Positions 16,864-25,312 of a stretch of DNA of 64,000 nt are shown here, in pieces. The notes under the pieces were generated by a model that was given only the letters and a program-made list of their open reading frames with translations, was not told where the DNA came from and made no database searches. The position numbers and the translations under genes are program-made. The number at the start of each line of letters is the position of its first letter. Position 1 is the stretch's first letter. Origin of the DNA: Agrobacterium vitis (GTDB lineage Bacteria > Pseudomonadota > Alphaproteobacteria > Rhizobiales > Rhizobiaceae); NCBI RefSeq assembly GCF_013426735.1, contig NZ_AP023274.1:310001-374000 (forward strand), written 5' to 3'.

Positions 16864-18462
16864 TCACATGCGGAAAAGGCCGAAGCGGGTTTCACCGATG
16901 GGCGCATTGAGCGCCGTTGACAGGGAAAGGCCAAGAACCCGGCGGGTTTGCGCGGGGTCAATGATGCCGTCATCCCACAAACGGGCGGTCGAATAATAGG
17001 GGTGGCCCTGCCGTTCGTATTGGGCGCGGATGCCGTTTTTGAACGCATCTTCCTCTTGCTGCGGCCATGTTTCGCCTTTGGCGGCAACGCCGTCGCGTCG
17101 AAGTGTGGCCAGAACGGACGCCGCCTGATCGCCACCCATGACGCTGATCCGCGCATTTGGCCACATCCACAGGAAGCGGGGGCTGTAGGCGCGCCCGCAC
17201 ATGCCGTAGTTTCCGGCACCAAAGCTGCCGCCGATGACGAGTGTGAGTTTTGGAACAGCGGCTGTGGCCACCGCCGTCACCAGTTTTGCGCCGTGCTTGG
17301 CAATGCCCTCATTTTCATAAGCGCGCCCAACCATAAAGCCGGTAATGTTTTGCAAAAACAGCAGCGGAATACGGCGCTGAACGCAAAGCTCAATAAAATG
17401 CGCCCCCTTCAGAGCCGCTTCCCCAAACAATATGCCATTGTTGGCAATGATACCAACCTGCATGCCATAAAGATGGGCAAAGCCCGTCACAAGTGTTGTG
17501 CCATAGCGCGCCTTGAATTCATCAAACCGCGAGCCGTCCACCAGACGGGCAATCACCTCACGCACGTCATAAGGCTTTCGCGTGTCAGATGGGATGATGC
17601 CGTAAAGCTCTTCGGCTGGATAAATCGGCTCGTCGAACTGGTTGGCGGCGTCTTCCTGCACGGGCAATGTCGAGACGATCCGCCGGGCGATGTGAAGGGC
17701 GTGGGAATCATTTTCTGCCAGATGGTCGGCAACGCCGGAAATGCGGGTATGCACATCGCCACCGCCAAGATCTTCCGCCGTGACAATCTCACCTGTTGCC
17801 GCCTTCACCAATGGCGGACCTGCGAGAAAAATTGTGCCCTGTTCGCGCACAATCACCGTCTCATCACTCATGGCGGGCACATAAGCCCCACCCGCTGTGC
17901 AGGAGCCCATGACAACGGCGATCTGTGCAATGCCAGCCGCCGACATCTGCGCCTGATTGTAGAAGATGCGGCCAAAATGATTTTCGTCGGGGAAAAACTC
18001 ATCCTGTAGCGGCAGATAGCCACCGCCCGAATCCACGAGATAAAGGCAGGGAAGACGGTTTTCCGCAGCAATTTTCTGGGCGCGCAGGTGCTTCTTCACC
18101 GTCATCGGGTAGTAGGTGCCGCCCTTTACGGTCGCGTCATTGGCAACCACCATGCAGCGGCGGCCCTCGACATTGCCAATGCCAGCGACGATACCCGCAG
18201 ACGGGGCTTCGCCATCATAAAGGCCGTGGGCCGCAAGCTGACCGATTTCGAGAAATGGCGATCCGGGATCGAGCAAGCGATCAATCCGCTCACGGGGCAG
18301 CAGCTTGCCGCGCCCGGTGTGGCGCTTGCGTGCCACCTCGCCACCACCCAGTGCCGCCTCAGCCGTTTTCAAGGCGAGATCGGCGACAGCGTCCGCCATC
18401 GTCTCGGCATTGGCGCGAAATTCTGCCGAGCCGGAATTGATGCTTGTTGACAATGGATTCAC
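16864..18462 (-). CDS. methylcrotonyl-CoA carboxylase-type carboxyltransferase (beta) subunit
   Basis: The protein has 532 residues of the acyl-CoA carboxyltransferase family (two crotonase-like halves). Visible are [73 protein letters not shown] and, in the second half, [25 protein letters not shown] and [15 protein letters not shown]. This is the pattern of MCC beta. It is the first gene of a tightly packed minus-strand operon with the hydratase, alpha subunit and lyase. The GTG start at 18462 is preceded by GAGGAGG. Isovaleryl-CoA dehydrogenase, normally beside these genes, is absent. Confidence 0.92.
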   Translation of the reverse strand: MNPLSTSINSGSAEFRANAETMADAVADLALKTAEAALGGGEVARKRHTGRGKLLPRERIDRLLDPGSPFLEIGQLAAHGLYDGEAPSAGIVAGIGNVEGRRCMVVANDATVKGGTYYPMTVKKHLRAQKIAAENRLPCLYLVDSGGGYLPLQDEFFPDENHFGRIFYNQAQMSAAGIAQIAVVMGSCTAGGAYVPAMSDETVIVREQGTIFLAGPPLVKAATGEIVTAEDLGGGDVHTRISGVADHLAENDSHALHIARRIVSTLPVQEDAANQFDEPIYPAEELYGIIPSDTRKPYDVREVIARLVDGSRFDEFKARYGTTLVTGFAHLYGMQVGIIANNGILFGEAALKGAHFIELCVQRRIPLLFLQNITGFMVGRAYENEGIAKHGAKLVTAVATAAVPKLTLVIGGSFGAGNYGMCGRAYSPRFLWMWPNARISVMGGDQAASVLATLRRDGVAAKGETWPQQEEDAFKNGIRAQYERQGHPYYSTARLWDDGIIDPAQTRRVLGLSLSTALNAPIGETRFGLFRM

Positions 18463-18589
18463 GCCCGGCCTCCTCTACCGCAAGCGTTTCCGCCGCGCCG
18501 GTCATTATTGACTTTGTGGCAGTCTAGCGATTGAAGATGGGCAAATCCCGTCAAAGAATTGATGGATAGTGCCAGAGGGAGGCAGGTGA

Positions 18590-19606
18590 ATGACGCAGGC
18601 GAGAACGCCGTCCGGTTTTGCATCGGCTATTGTTTTGGCCTATCAAAAGCGCAGGATGACAGCGCAGCCAGCGCTGCTCGCGGCAGGCATTGATCCCGCC
18701 ACCCTGCATGCTGATGGCAGAATCACCGCAGACCAACTCGAACGCCTGTCAGATCACGCCATGCGCGAGCTGGACGATGAGGCGCTTGGCTGGTTTTCCC
18801 ACCGCCTGCCGTGGGGAAGTTATGGCATGCTGTGCCGCGCATCTCTGCCCTCGGCCACGCTGGGCATTGCCATCGCGCGTTGGTGTCGCCATCATAACCT
18901 CATCACGCAGGATGTGACGTTCAGTCTCGAAACGCGACGCAATCTGGCTGAGGTGCGGATCGAAGAAAAAAGCGAACTTGGCGCTTTTCGCGAATTTTGT
19001 CTGGTCAGCCTGCTGCGCAATCTTCAGGGCGTGGCCTCGTGGCTCGGCGATACGCGCATTCCCTTGGTTGATGTTGCGTTTCCATTCGACGCACCAGCGC
19101 ATGCTGAGAGTTATCGCTATCTCTTCAACGGCCCTGCGTCGTTTGGCGCAGATCAGGCAAGCCTGCGTTTTGATGCAGCCTATCTGGGCCTGCCCGTTCT
19201 GCGCGATGATGCTGCCTTGCGACAAATGCTTCGGCGGCCCTTGCCGCTGATGGTGCTTCAATATCGGCGTGACCGTCTGCTCTCGCGCGAAATTCTCCGC
19301 TTGCTGAATGACATGCCAGCAGCAGGGGTCGATGACCTGGCAGAAAAGCTCAATCTGTCAACCCGCAGCCTTCACCGCCATATCAAGCAGGAAGGCACAT
19401 CGTTTCAGGCGCTGAAAGACCTTTCGCGCCAACGGCTGGCAGAGCGACTGCTGGCGTCCACGCCGTGGCCGATCAAGCGAATCGCGCGCGAATGCGGCTT
19501 TGACGCCGAGGCAAGTTTTGTGCGTGCGTTCAAGTCCTGGAGTGGCCAGACCCCAAGAGCCTTCGCTGTTGCGGCAAGGCAGGGTACATCATCGCATAAG
19601 CCGTGA
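18590..19606 (+). CDS. AraC-family regulator (arabinose-binding-domain type)
   Basis: The protein has 338 residues. A long N-terminal ligand domain of the PF12625-like type (about 15-215) is followed by a C-terminal double HTH (about 240-335; LAEKLNLSTRSLHRHIKQEGTSFQALKDLSRQRLAERLL and IARECGFDAEASFVRAFKSWSGQTPR). The ATG is preceded by GGGAGGCAGG. It is divergent from the carboxylase operon with a 127-base gap and lies upstream of the acyl-CoA ligase and dehydrogenase, so it probably activates one or both. The effector is likely a branched acyl compound of this pathway (inference). Confidence 0.9.
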   Translation: MTQARTPSGFASAIVLAYQKRRMTAQPALLAAGIDPATLHADGRITADQLERLSDHAMRELDDEALGWFSHRLPWGSYGMLCRASLPSATLGIAIARWCRHHNLITQDVTFSLETRRNLAEVRIEEKSELGAFREFCLVSLLRNLQGVASWLGDTRIPLVDVAFPFDAPAHAESYRYLFNGPASFGADQASLRFDAAYLGLPVLRDDAALRQMLRRPLPLMVLQYRRDRLLSREILRLLNDMPAAGVDDLAEKLNLSTRSLHRHIKQEGTSFQALKDLSRQRLAERLLASTPWPIKRIARECGFDAEASFVRAFKSWSGQTPRAFAVAARQGTSSHKP

Positions 19607-19745
19607 AAGCTGTATCTCACCCGTGTGGCAGAATTCCCGTTGTCCGAATGCATCAATTCTTTGGCAGGATTTGATCCTCATTCGGTTGTAGCTTTTGCGA
19701 AGATCAAGACAGCCGCTTGGAGGAGCGGGCGGCTGCTATAGCGCC

Positions 19746-19765
19746 GCGCACCATACATGGTGCGC
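19746..19765. promoter_or_regulatory. 9-2-9 palindrome GCGCACCAT..ATGGTGCGC
   Basis: A perfect inverted repeat of 9-base arms with a 2-base centre lies about 25 bases before the longer hairpin, between the AraC gene and the ligase operon. Size and symmetry suit a protein-binding operator or a short terminator stem for the AraC transcript. No T-tract follows. Confidence 0.4.
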
Positions 19766-19790
19766 AAAGGTCGCTATAACATTTTAAATT

Positions 19791-19846
19791 TGTTGCATAA
19801 TTTTCTCTTTAAGCCGTTTCAGGTTTAAAGAGAAAATTATGCAACA
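19791..19846. repeat. perfect 22-bp inverted repeat with 12-nt loop
   Basis: The arms at 19791-19812 and 19825-19846 (TGTTGCATAATTTTCTCTTTAA and its complement) match perfectly. The right arm ends just before the GGGAGG ribosome-binding site of the leader ORF at 19858, so in RNA it would form a stable AU-rich hairpin directly upstream of the translation start. It could be a regulatory hairpin, an mRNA-stabilising 5' structure or a palindromic repeat element. Confidence 0.65.
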
Positions 19847-19857
19847 GGGAGGCCTGC

Positions 19858-19941
19858 ATGATCCGTTTTAATGCCGCAGTCGTGTGCGGAAAAGGCGAAG
19901 CGCTTGTTCTGAGAGCCGTCCCTATTCTAGCCATGGCATAG
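19858..19941 (+). CDS. 27-aa leader ORF upstream of acyl-CoA ligase
   Basis: The ATG at 19858 lies five bases after a GGGAGG motif and encodes a 27-residue hydrophobic peptide (MIRFNAAVVCGKGEALV, ending LAMA). It stops 12 bases before the ligase ATG. It has no family match. The strong ribosome-binding site and position mirror the mini-ORFs before the P450, FAD oxidase, MFS and nitroalkane-oxidase-like genes. Confidence 0.4.
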   Translation: MIRFNAAVVCGKGEALVLRAVPILAMA

Positions 19942-19953
19942 AGGGGGCGAACA

Positions 19954-21456
19954 ATGCAACAATCCCGCATCAGCGATTTGGCGTATAACGCAGCTCAACG
20001 GTTTGGCAATAAGACCGCCTTGACCCTTCCCGGACTGCGTTCCTTCAGCTTTCAAGACATAGACGATCTGGCAGGGCGCATGGCCGGAGCATTTGCGGCG
20101 CGCGGTCTGCAAGCAGGTGATCGCATTGTGTTGCATTTGCCCAACGGCTGGCAATGGGTGGTTGCCTATCACGCCATTGCCAGACTGGGTGCGGTGGTCG
20201 TGCCTGCGAATTTTCTCCTCAGCGCTGAGGAAGTCGCCTTTATTCTGGACAATTCCGAGGCCGCAGCCCTGATTGTTCCTGCTGATCACCGCGCATCCTT
20301 CCAAACCAAAGCCCATGTTTTTACGCTTGGCGAGGCCCCGGAGGCGGAAGAACTCACAACACTTCTCGATGGAGAGTATAGGCCGCCAGTCGAGCGCCGC
20401 CCGGACGATCTTTTCACCATCGGCTATACGTCTGGCACAACCGGGCGTCCGAAAGGTGCCACAATGACCCATGCCGGGCTTTTTGCCAGTCTTGCGGGCA
20501 CGGCCACCATCCATGTGCGTCACGATGGCGACGCCGTGCTGACCTCTCTGCCGTTTCCGCATGTTTACGGCAATATCGTCATGAATGCGACGTTCCTCGT
20601 CGGGTCGCGGCTGATTACCACGCCGCGCTTCGATGCCGCCGAGGCTTTACGGCTGATCAGCGCGGAAAAAGCCACGCTTTTCGAGGGTGTGCCGACCATG
20701 TTCTACCAGATGCTCGCCCATCCGAACATTGCAAACGCCGACCTGACAAGCCTGACGCGCTGCACCGTTGGCGGCCAGACCATGCCGACTGCCAAGATTG
20801 ATGCCGTGACAAGCCGCTTTGGTTGCCCGCTTCTGGAATTGTGGGGCATGACCGAGGTTGCAGGCCCTGCCATCACGCACTCGCCCTACTGGAGCCCGCG
20901 ATCCGGATCAATCGGATTGCCGATGCCGGGTTTGGAGGTGCGTCTTGCCGATCTGGAGGAGCCAACGCGCGAGGCCACGCCCGGCAGACCCGGTGAATTG
21001 CTGGTCCGTGGTGCCATGGTCACAAAGGGCTATTGGCGCAACGAGGCTGCCACCATTGAGGCGATAGACCCTGACGGCTGGCTTGCGACCGGTGACATCG
21101 CCCGCACCGACGCGGATGGCTATATCTTCGTGGTTGATCGCAAGAAGGACATGATCATCACCGCTGGCTATAATGTATATCCGGCAGAGCTTGAGCAGGT
21201 GATTGCCATGCATCCGGCTGTGGCCATGGTGGCTGTTGCGGGCATTGCCGATGAGGAAAAGGGTGAGATTGCCCAGGCCTTCGTTGTGCCTCACCGCGAT
21301 ACGACATTGAGCGAGGAGGCGTTGCTCAACCACTGCCGCAAGCATCTGGCATCCTACAAGATTCCGCGACGGGTGATTTTCGTCGAAGATCTGCCGAAAA
21401 ACAGCACCGGAAAAGTTCTACGCCGCTCGCTGCGAGAGGCCAACGTCCCCGCCTGA
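19954..21456 (+). CDS. AMP-forming acyl-CoA synthetase
   Basis: The protein has 500 residues of the ANL superfamily. FTIGYTSGTTGRPKGATMTH is the P-loop (motif I), ELWGMTEVAG the adenine-binding motif, GWLATGDIARTDADGYIFVVDRKKDMI the hinge, and PKNSTGKVLRRSLRE carries the catalytic C-terminal lysine. It activates a carboxylic acid to its CoA thioester. Downstream of the branched-chain cluster it may supply isovaleryl-CoA or a related acyl-CoA from the free acid (inference). The start at 19954 has AGGGGG upstream. It is followed 61 bases later by an aldehyde dehydrogenase, suggesting an aldehyde-to-acid-to-acyl-CoA route. Confidence 0.92.
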   Translation: MQQSRISDLAYNAAQRFGNKTALTLPGLRSFSFQDIDDLAGRMAGAFAARGLQAGDRIVLHLPNGWQWVVAYHAIARLGAVVVPANFLLSAEEVAFILDNSEAAALIVPADHRASFQTKAHVFTLGEAPEAEELTTLLDGEYRPPVERRPDDLFTIGYTSGTTGRPKGATMTHAGLFASLAGTATIHVRHDGDAVLTSLPFPHVYGNIVMNATFLVGSRLITTPRFDAAEALRLISAEKATLFEGVPTMFYQMLAHPNIANADLTSLTRCTVGGQTMPTAKIDAVTSRFGCPLLELWGMTEVAGPAITHSPYWSPRSGSIGLPMPGLEVRLADLEEPTREATPGRPGELLVRGAMVTKGYWRNEAATIEAIDPDGWLATGDIARTDADGYIFVVDRKKDMIITAGYNVYPAELEQVIAMHPAVAMVAVAGIADEEKGEIAQAFVVPHRDTTLSEEALLNHCRKHLASYKIPRRVIFVEDLPKNSTGKVLRRSLREANVPA

Positions 21457-21517
21457 GCGGCGGTCGGCATTTGTCAATATTTGCGCGTTTTGCGCGCTGG
21501 AAACGGGAGGTTCCATC

Positions 21518-22945
21518 ATGTCCATCAATTTCAATGGGGATTATACGATGACCATCGACGGCAAGGCCGTCAGTGCGGCATCCAGCTTTGAGGTCTTCAA
21601 CCCCGCCACCGAAGAGGTGATTGCCAAGGCCCCCGACGCCAGCCGTGAGCAGCTGGAGGCGGCCGTATCGGCAGCAAAGGCAGCCTTTCCGGCATGGTCT
21701 GCCCGCCCATTGAGCGAGCGTCAGGCCTTTGTTGCCCGCCTTGGCGATGCCATCGAGGCCCATGCGGAAGAGTTTATGCGCCTTTTGACCCGGGAACAGG
21801 GCAAGGCGTTCAAGGGGGCTGAATGGGAGGTTGGCGGCTCTGCCTTCTGGTGCCGGGAAATTGCCAAGCAGGAGCTGCCCCTTCATGTGGCTGAGAAAAC
21901 CGATGGGCGCACGGTGGAGACACGGCGCGTTCCGCTCGGTGTTGTCGGCGGCATCACGCCATGGAATTTTCCGATCCTGCTGGCCGTGTGGAAGATCGCG
22001 CCTGCACTGGTTGCTGGCAACACCATGGTGTTGAAACCCTCGCCCTATACGCCTTTGTGCACGCTGAAACTGGGCGAGATTGTCCGCGATATCCTGCCTC
22101 CGGGCGTGCTTAACGTGGTTTCTGGCGGCAACGACCTCGGCTCCTGGCTGACGCAGCACAAGGACATCAGCAAAATCAGCTTCACCGGCTCCACGGCCAC
22201 GGGCCGCAAGATCATGGAGGCATGCTCAGGCAATCTCAAGCGGATCACGCTGGAGCTTGGCGGCAACGACCCGGCCATTGTGCTGCCGGATGTCAACGTC
22301 AAGGAAACCGCCGAAAAGCTATTCTGGGCGGCCTTCCAGAACAGCGCCCAATTCTGCGTCGCGGCCAAGCGGCTCTACATCCACGAAGACATTTATGATG
22401 AACTGGCGGAAGCTCTGGTGGCCTATGCCAGAACCGTGAAGGTTGGCGACGGTGCCGAACAGGGAACGGATCTCGGCCCTATTCAGAACCGTATGCAGTT
22501 CGAGAAGCTGAAAAACCTTTTGGCTGATGCAAAGGACAAAGGCCTCCACTTTCTGCTGGGCGGTGAAGTTGAGGATCGCAAGGGCTTCTTCGTGCCTGTG
22601 ACCATCATTGATAATCCACCGGAGGACAGCCGTGTGGTTGTCGAGGAAGCCTTTGGCCCAGTTCTGCCGCTTCTGAAGTTCAAAAATATCGATGATGTGA
22701 TCCATCGCGCCAACAATACGGAATATGGCCTTGCCGCCTCCGTATGGGGCAAGGACATTGCTGCGGCACGCGGCATCGCCGAGCGGATTGAAGCCGGGAC
22801 CGTCTGGGTCAACGAGATTCACAGCTTCTCGCCCCATGTGGCCTTTGGTGGTCACAAGCAATCCGGCATCGGCATTGAAAATGCCCTTGAAGGCCTCAGC
22901 GAATATACCAATTCGCAAACGCTGGTCATCAACGCAGCCGCCTGA
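21518..22945 (+). CDS. NAD(P)-dependent aldehyde dehydrogenase
   Basis: The protein has 475 residues of the ALDH superfamily. TPWNFPILLAVWKIAPALVAGNTMVLKPSPYTP is the cofactor-binding region, FTGSTATGRKIM the Rossmann turn, LELGGNDPAIVLPD carries the general-base glutamate, and FQNSAQFCVAAKRLYIH carries the catalytic cysteine in a slightly unusual QFC context (most family members have GQ-C). The C-terminal EEAFGPVLPLLKF block is intact. SD GGGAGG precedes the ATG. Placed after an acyl-CoA ligase, it probably oxidises a branched or aliphatic aldehyde to the acid used by the ligase. The substrate is not determined by sequence. Confidence 0.9.
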   Translation: MSINFNGDYTMTIDGKAVSAASSFEVFNPATEEVIAKAPDASREQLEAAVSAAKAAFPAWSARPLSERQAFVARLGDAIEAHAEEFMRLLTREQGKAFKGAEWEVGGSAFWCREIAKQELPLHVAEKTDGRTVETRRVPLGVVGGITPWNFPILLAVWKIAPALVAGNTMVLKPSPYTPLCTLKLGEIVRDILPPGVLNVVSGGNDLGSWLTQHKDISKISFTGSTATGRKIMEACSGNLKRITLELGGNDPAIVLPDVNVKETAEKLFWAAFQNSAQFCVAAKRLYIHEDIYDELAEALVAYARTVKVGDGAEQGTDLGPIQNRMQFEKLKNLLADAKDKGLHFLLGGEVEDRKGFFVPVTIIDNPPEDSRVVVEEAFGPVLPLLKFKNIDDVIHRANNTEYGLAASVWGKDIAAARGIAERIEAGTVWVNEIHSFSPHVAFGGHKQSGIGIENALEGLSEYTNSQTLVINAAA

Positions 22946-22965
22946 ACGTTTCACCATAGGTATAG

Positions 22966-22988
22966 GCGCGGCTTGAAGAGGGCCGCGC
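22966..22988 (+). terminator. GC-rich hairpin after aldehyde dehydrogenase
   Basis: GCGCGGC and GCCGCGC arms with a 9-base loop start 21 bases after the stop codon, followed by a short T-containing stretch (TGCTTTAT). It is a plausible but weak intrinsic terminator for the ligase-dehydrogenase operon. Confidence 0.5.
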
Positions 22989-23129
22989 TGCTTTATGCGA
23001 TGTCTATTCATTGAGCGAAGTCGATTTCACGGCCATTGTGGGATCTGATTGCAGGAAGTGCGGGATTGGCGCACGGGCCAAATGTCAATGTTTTGGATCT
23101 ATGCTGCCAGCATCAAAAATAGGTTGATT

Positions 23130-23640
23130 GATTCAGCATGCCGCACAAACATAACGCCGCCCGCATATCGGTAAGATGAAGTTGAAAGTGGCGAACTGGG
23201 CGGAATATGAAGCCGGCCTTCGCCGCGTGGCAGTTTAACCCTTTGGGTAGCGCCAGAAGCGCTGGCGGGTTTGGCTGCCCGATGCCGCAAGACGCATGGT
23301 GGCCAGCCGCGCTATATTGATCTGGCGATCGAAACCACGCCGATGCTGGGTATGAGATTCGAATTGTGTTTGCGCCAAGGGAAGGGTCTTTTGAACTCTG
23401 TTTCGGACATGATGGCGACGGATTTGGCTGTGCCCGAGCACACCACGCTAAGCCGGAGGGCCAGAATTTGAGAGCCATCAGTCAGAGGCAACGACCACCA
23501 GCCTTTGGTGACTGATCGGCGCGACAAACCGTCGAAAGCTCGGAAGCGGCCGGGGGCACTGCGCCTCTCGGAATTAAACTCATTGAGGGCCCCGCACTCA
23601 AGTTTCTGGTTGACATCACAACTCATAACGGCACACTAAG
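23130..23640 (+). pseudogene. decayed IS5-family (IS903-type) transposase remnant
   Basis: Plus-strand fragments in several frames read KLKVANWAEYEAGLRR, GGQPRYIDLAIETTPMLGMRFELCLRQGKGLL and DLAVPEHTTLSRRARI. These are collinear with the N-terminal half of the transposase at 2829-3311. Several stops and frameshifts show long decay. The P450 operon starts directly downstream, so the remnant probably supplied or displaced its upstream region. Confidence 0.75.
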
Positions 23641-23641
23641 A

Positions 23642-23659
23642 GAGTTGCGAACACAACTC
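23642..23659. promoter_or_regulatory. GAGTTG-N6-CAACTC palindrome, candidate MarR operator
   Basis: A perfect 6-6-6 inverted repeat lies about 60 bases upstream of the P450 leader ORF and just downstream of a TTGACA hexamer at 23610. Its size is typical of MarR-family operators, and the P450 operon encodes its own MarR protein at its end. A second hairpin (TGACGCCC/GGGCGTCA, 23661-23695) follows immediately. Confidence 0.4.
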
Positions 23660-23718
23660 GTGACGCCCTGACGCCTGAGGAGGAGGCGGGCGTCAACGAA
23701 CTTTGGGAGGATTTCAAG

Positions 23719-23844
23719 ATGAACATGATTACACGCGCCGTTTTTGCGGCCGCGATAGCCTTGCCATGGGCGAGCAACAGCTGGATTGACGCCCTCGAAG
23801 GTCGGCGGCAGCTGCTCCAAGGCGCGAGGAGGACATCGCTGTGA
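23719..23844 (+). CDS. 41-aa leader ORF overlapping the P450 start
   Basis: The ATG at 23719 sits seven bases after GGGAGG. The 41-residue product starts MNMITRAVFAAAIALPWAS (signal-peptide-like hydrophobic stretch) and ends RRTSL. Its TGA overlaps the GTG start of the P450 gene (GTGA), so translation of the two is likely coupled. It has no family match. The protein itself may matter less than the act of translating it. Confidence 0.45.
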   Translation: MNMITRAVFAAAIALPWASNSWIDALEGRRQLLQGARRTSL

Positions 23845-24119
23845 ACATGATCGAAGGGCATCGCGTTTTCGAACCTGCCGAAGGCATCCCCGTCTGGGAT
23901 ATTGATCCTTACGACGAGGCGGTCCTCGCTGATCCGAACGCCTATTATGCAGAGCTGCGTGCGAAGGGGCCGCTGGTCTATATTCCGAAATATTCCATTC
24001 TCGCATCCGGCCGCTATGAGGAGACGAAGGAAATTTTTTCCGACCACGAGCGCTTCGTCTCCTCAAGGGGAGTTGGCCTGAATGGACTTGCCCGAAAAAA
24101 GTGGAGAGCGAAGGCTTCT

Positions 24120-24989
24120 TCAGGGTGTCAGCTTGAGAGGGATGCTCTCGAACTGAATTGGGCATTTGTAGCCCAAGGAGGAATGTCTTCTTTTTGGATT
24201 ATAGAAGGCGTCGATGTATTGTCCAATGGCGATTTCAGCTTGGGTCCTTGTTTTGAATACAGTTCGCCAAACCAGTTCTGACTTGATTGTCTTGAACACG
24301 GTTTCCACCATGGAATTGTCATAGCAATTGCCCTTGCCGCTCATCGACAGGATGAACCCGTGAGCTTTCAGAAGCTTTTGGTAGTCGGTCGCGCAATATT
24401 GACTACCACGGTCGGAGTGGTGAATGACATCCTTCGGCGGTCTGCGGATGGCTATGGCCCGTCGTAATGCCGTCAATGCCAGGTCCTGCTTCATTCGATC
24501 ACTGGTGGCCCAGCCGATAATACGTCGAGAATAGAGATCGACAACAATGGCCAGATAGAGCCAGCCTTGCGTCGTCCAAACGTAGGTGATGTCAACACCC
24601 CACTTCTGATTTGGACCTGTGGCGGCAAAGTCCTGATCCAGAATATTGGGGGCAACAGGCCCTTTGTGATCGCTGTCAGTTGTTCTCTTGAATCGGCGTT
24701 TCTGCAATGCCTTCAAACCATTGTCATGCATGATGCGAGCAACCCTGTGGCGACCGACGCAAACCCCGTCTTCCTTCAGTTCCACCGTCATGCGTGGGCT
24801 TCCATAGGTTTCATGTGAGGTGGTGAACTGAGCCCGGATATGAGCCAAAAGAACCATGTCCGTCCTTTGCCGCAGGCTTGGTTTGCGTATGTCCCAAGCG
24901 TAATATCCGCTTTCACTGACACCCAGAAGCGTGCAGGCACGCTGAACAGGAACATTGGCCTTCTCTGCCGCAATGACCTTGAATTTCAT
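24120..24989 (-). CDS. IS3-family transposase OrfB (DDE integrase domain)
   Basis: The protein has 289 residues. An HTH_21-type N-terminus (VQRACTLLGVSESGYYAW) is followed by an rve integrase core with the catalytic triad visible in KWGVDITYVWT (D), VIHHSDRGSQY (D) and NCYDNSMVETVFKTIKSE (E), then the C-terminal YNPKRRHSSLGYKCP block. It overlaps OrfA by four bases. It is intact and reads opposite to the P450 gene it interrupts. Confidence 0.93.
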   Translation of the reverse strand: MKFKVIAAEKANVPVQRACTLLGVSESGYYAWDIRKPSLRQRTDMVLLAHIRAQFTTSHETYGSPRMTVELKEDGVCVGRHRVARIMHDNGLKALQKRRFKRTTDSDHKGPVAPNILDQDFAATGPNQKWGVDITYVWTTQGWLYLAIVVDLYSRRIIGWATSDRMKQDLALTALRRAIAIRRPPKDVIHHSDRGSQYCATDYQKLLKAHGFILSMSGKGNCYDNSMVETVFKTIKSELVWRTVFKTRTQAEIAIGQYIDAFYNPKRRHSSLGYKCPIQFESIPLKLTP

Positions 24990-25312
24990 TTCATGGTTTC
25001 CTTTGCAAAGAAGGCGGCTGCTTTTTTTAATAAATCGCGCTCCTGACGCAGAATTTCATTTTCCTTGCGAAGACGCGCCAGTTCCTTGGCAGTATCTTCG
25101 TGTGGTCCAGAAAGCAGGTCGGCTTCCTTGTGGGCGCTCACCCATTTCCCAAGCGTCGAGAGCCCAACGCCAAGATCATCGGATATTGCACGCAACGGCC
25201 TGCCGCTGGTGCGCGCAAGTCGGACAGCCTCAGCTTTGAAAGCATCTGTGAACTTGGCGTGGCGGCCGGGTGAATTCTTCTTCGTGTTCGTCATAGGGCG
25301 AAATCCTATCAA
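24986..25312 (-). CDS. IS3-family transposase OrfA
   Basis: The protein has 108 residues: an HTH (FTDAFKAEAVRLARTSGRPLRAISDDLGVGLSTLGKWVSAHKE) followed by a leucine-zipper-like coiled coil (ELARLRKENEILRQERDLLKKAAAFF), standard for OrfA. Near its end an A7 tract (minus strand 25028-25022) followed by G lies in the LLKKA codons. The -1 frame is open from there into OrfB, the classical signal for the OrfAB fusion transposase. Confidence 0.92.
   Translation of the reverse strand: MIGFRPMTNTKKNSPGRHAKFTDAFKAEAVRLARTSGRPLRAISDDLGVGLSTLGKWVSAHKEADLLSGPHEDTAKELARLRKENEILRQERDLLKKAAAFFAKETMK

Noticed and set aside
16056..17222. 388-codon version of the enoyl-CoA hydratase
   Set aside because: The extra N-terminal 122 codons overlap the carboxylase beta gene and are low-complexity out-of-frame sequence. 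The ATG at 16856 is the real start.
24120..24322. small minus-strand frame within OrfB of the IS3 element
   Set aside because: Alternative-frame reading inside orfB, without its own start signals.
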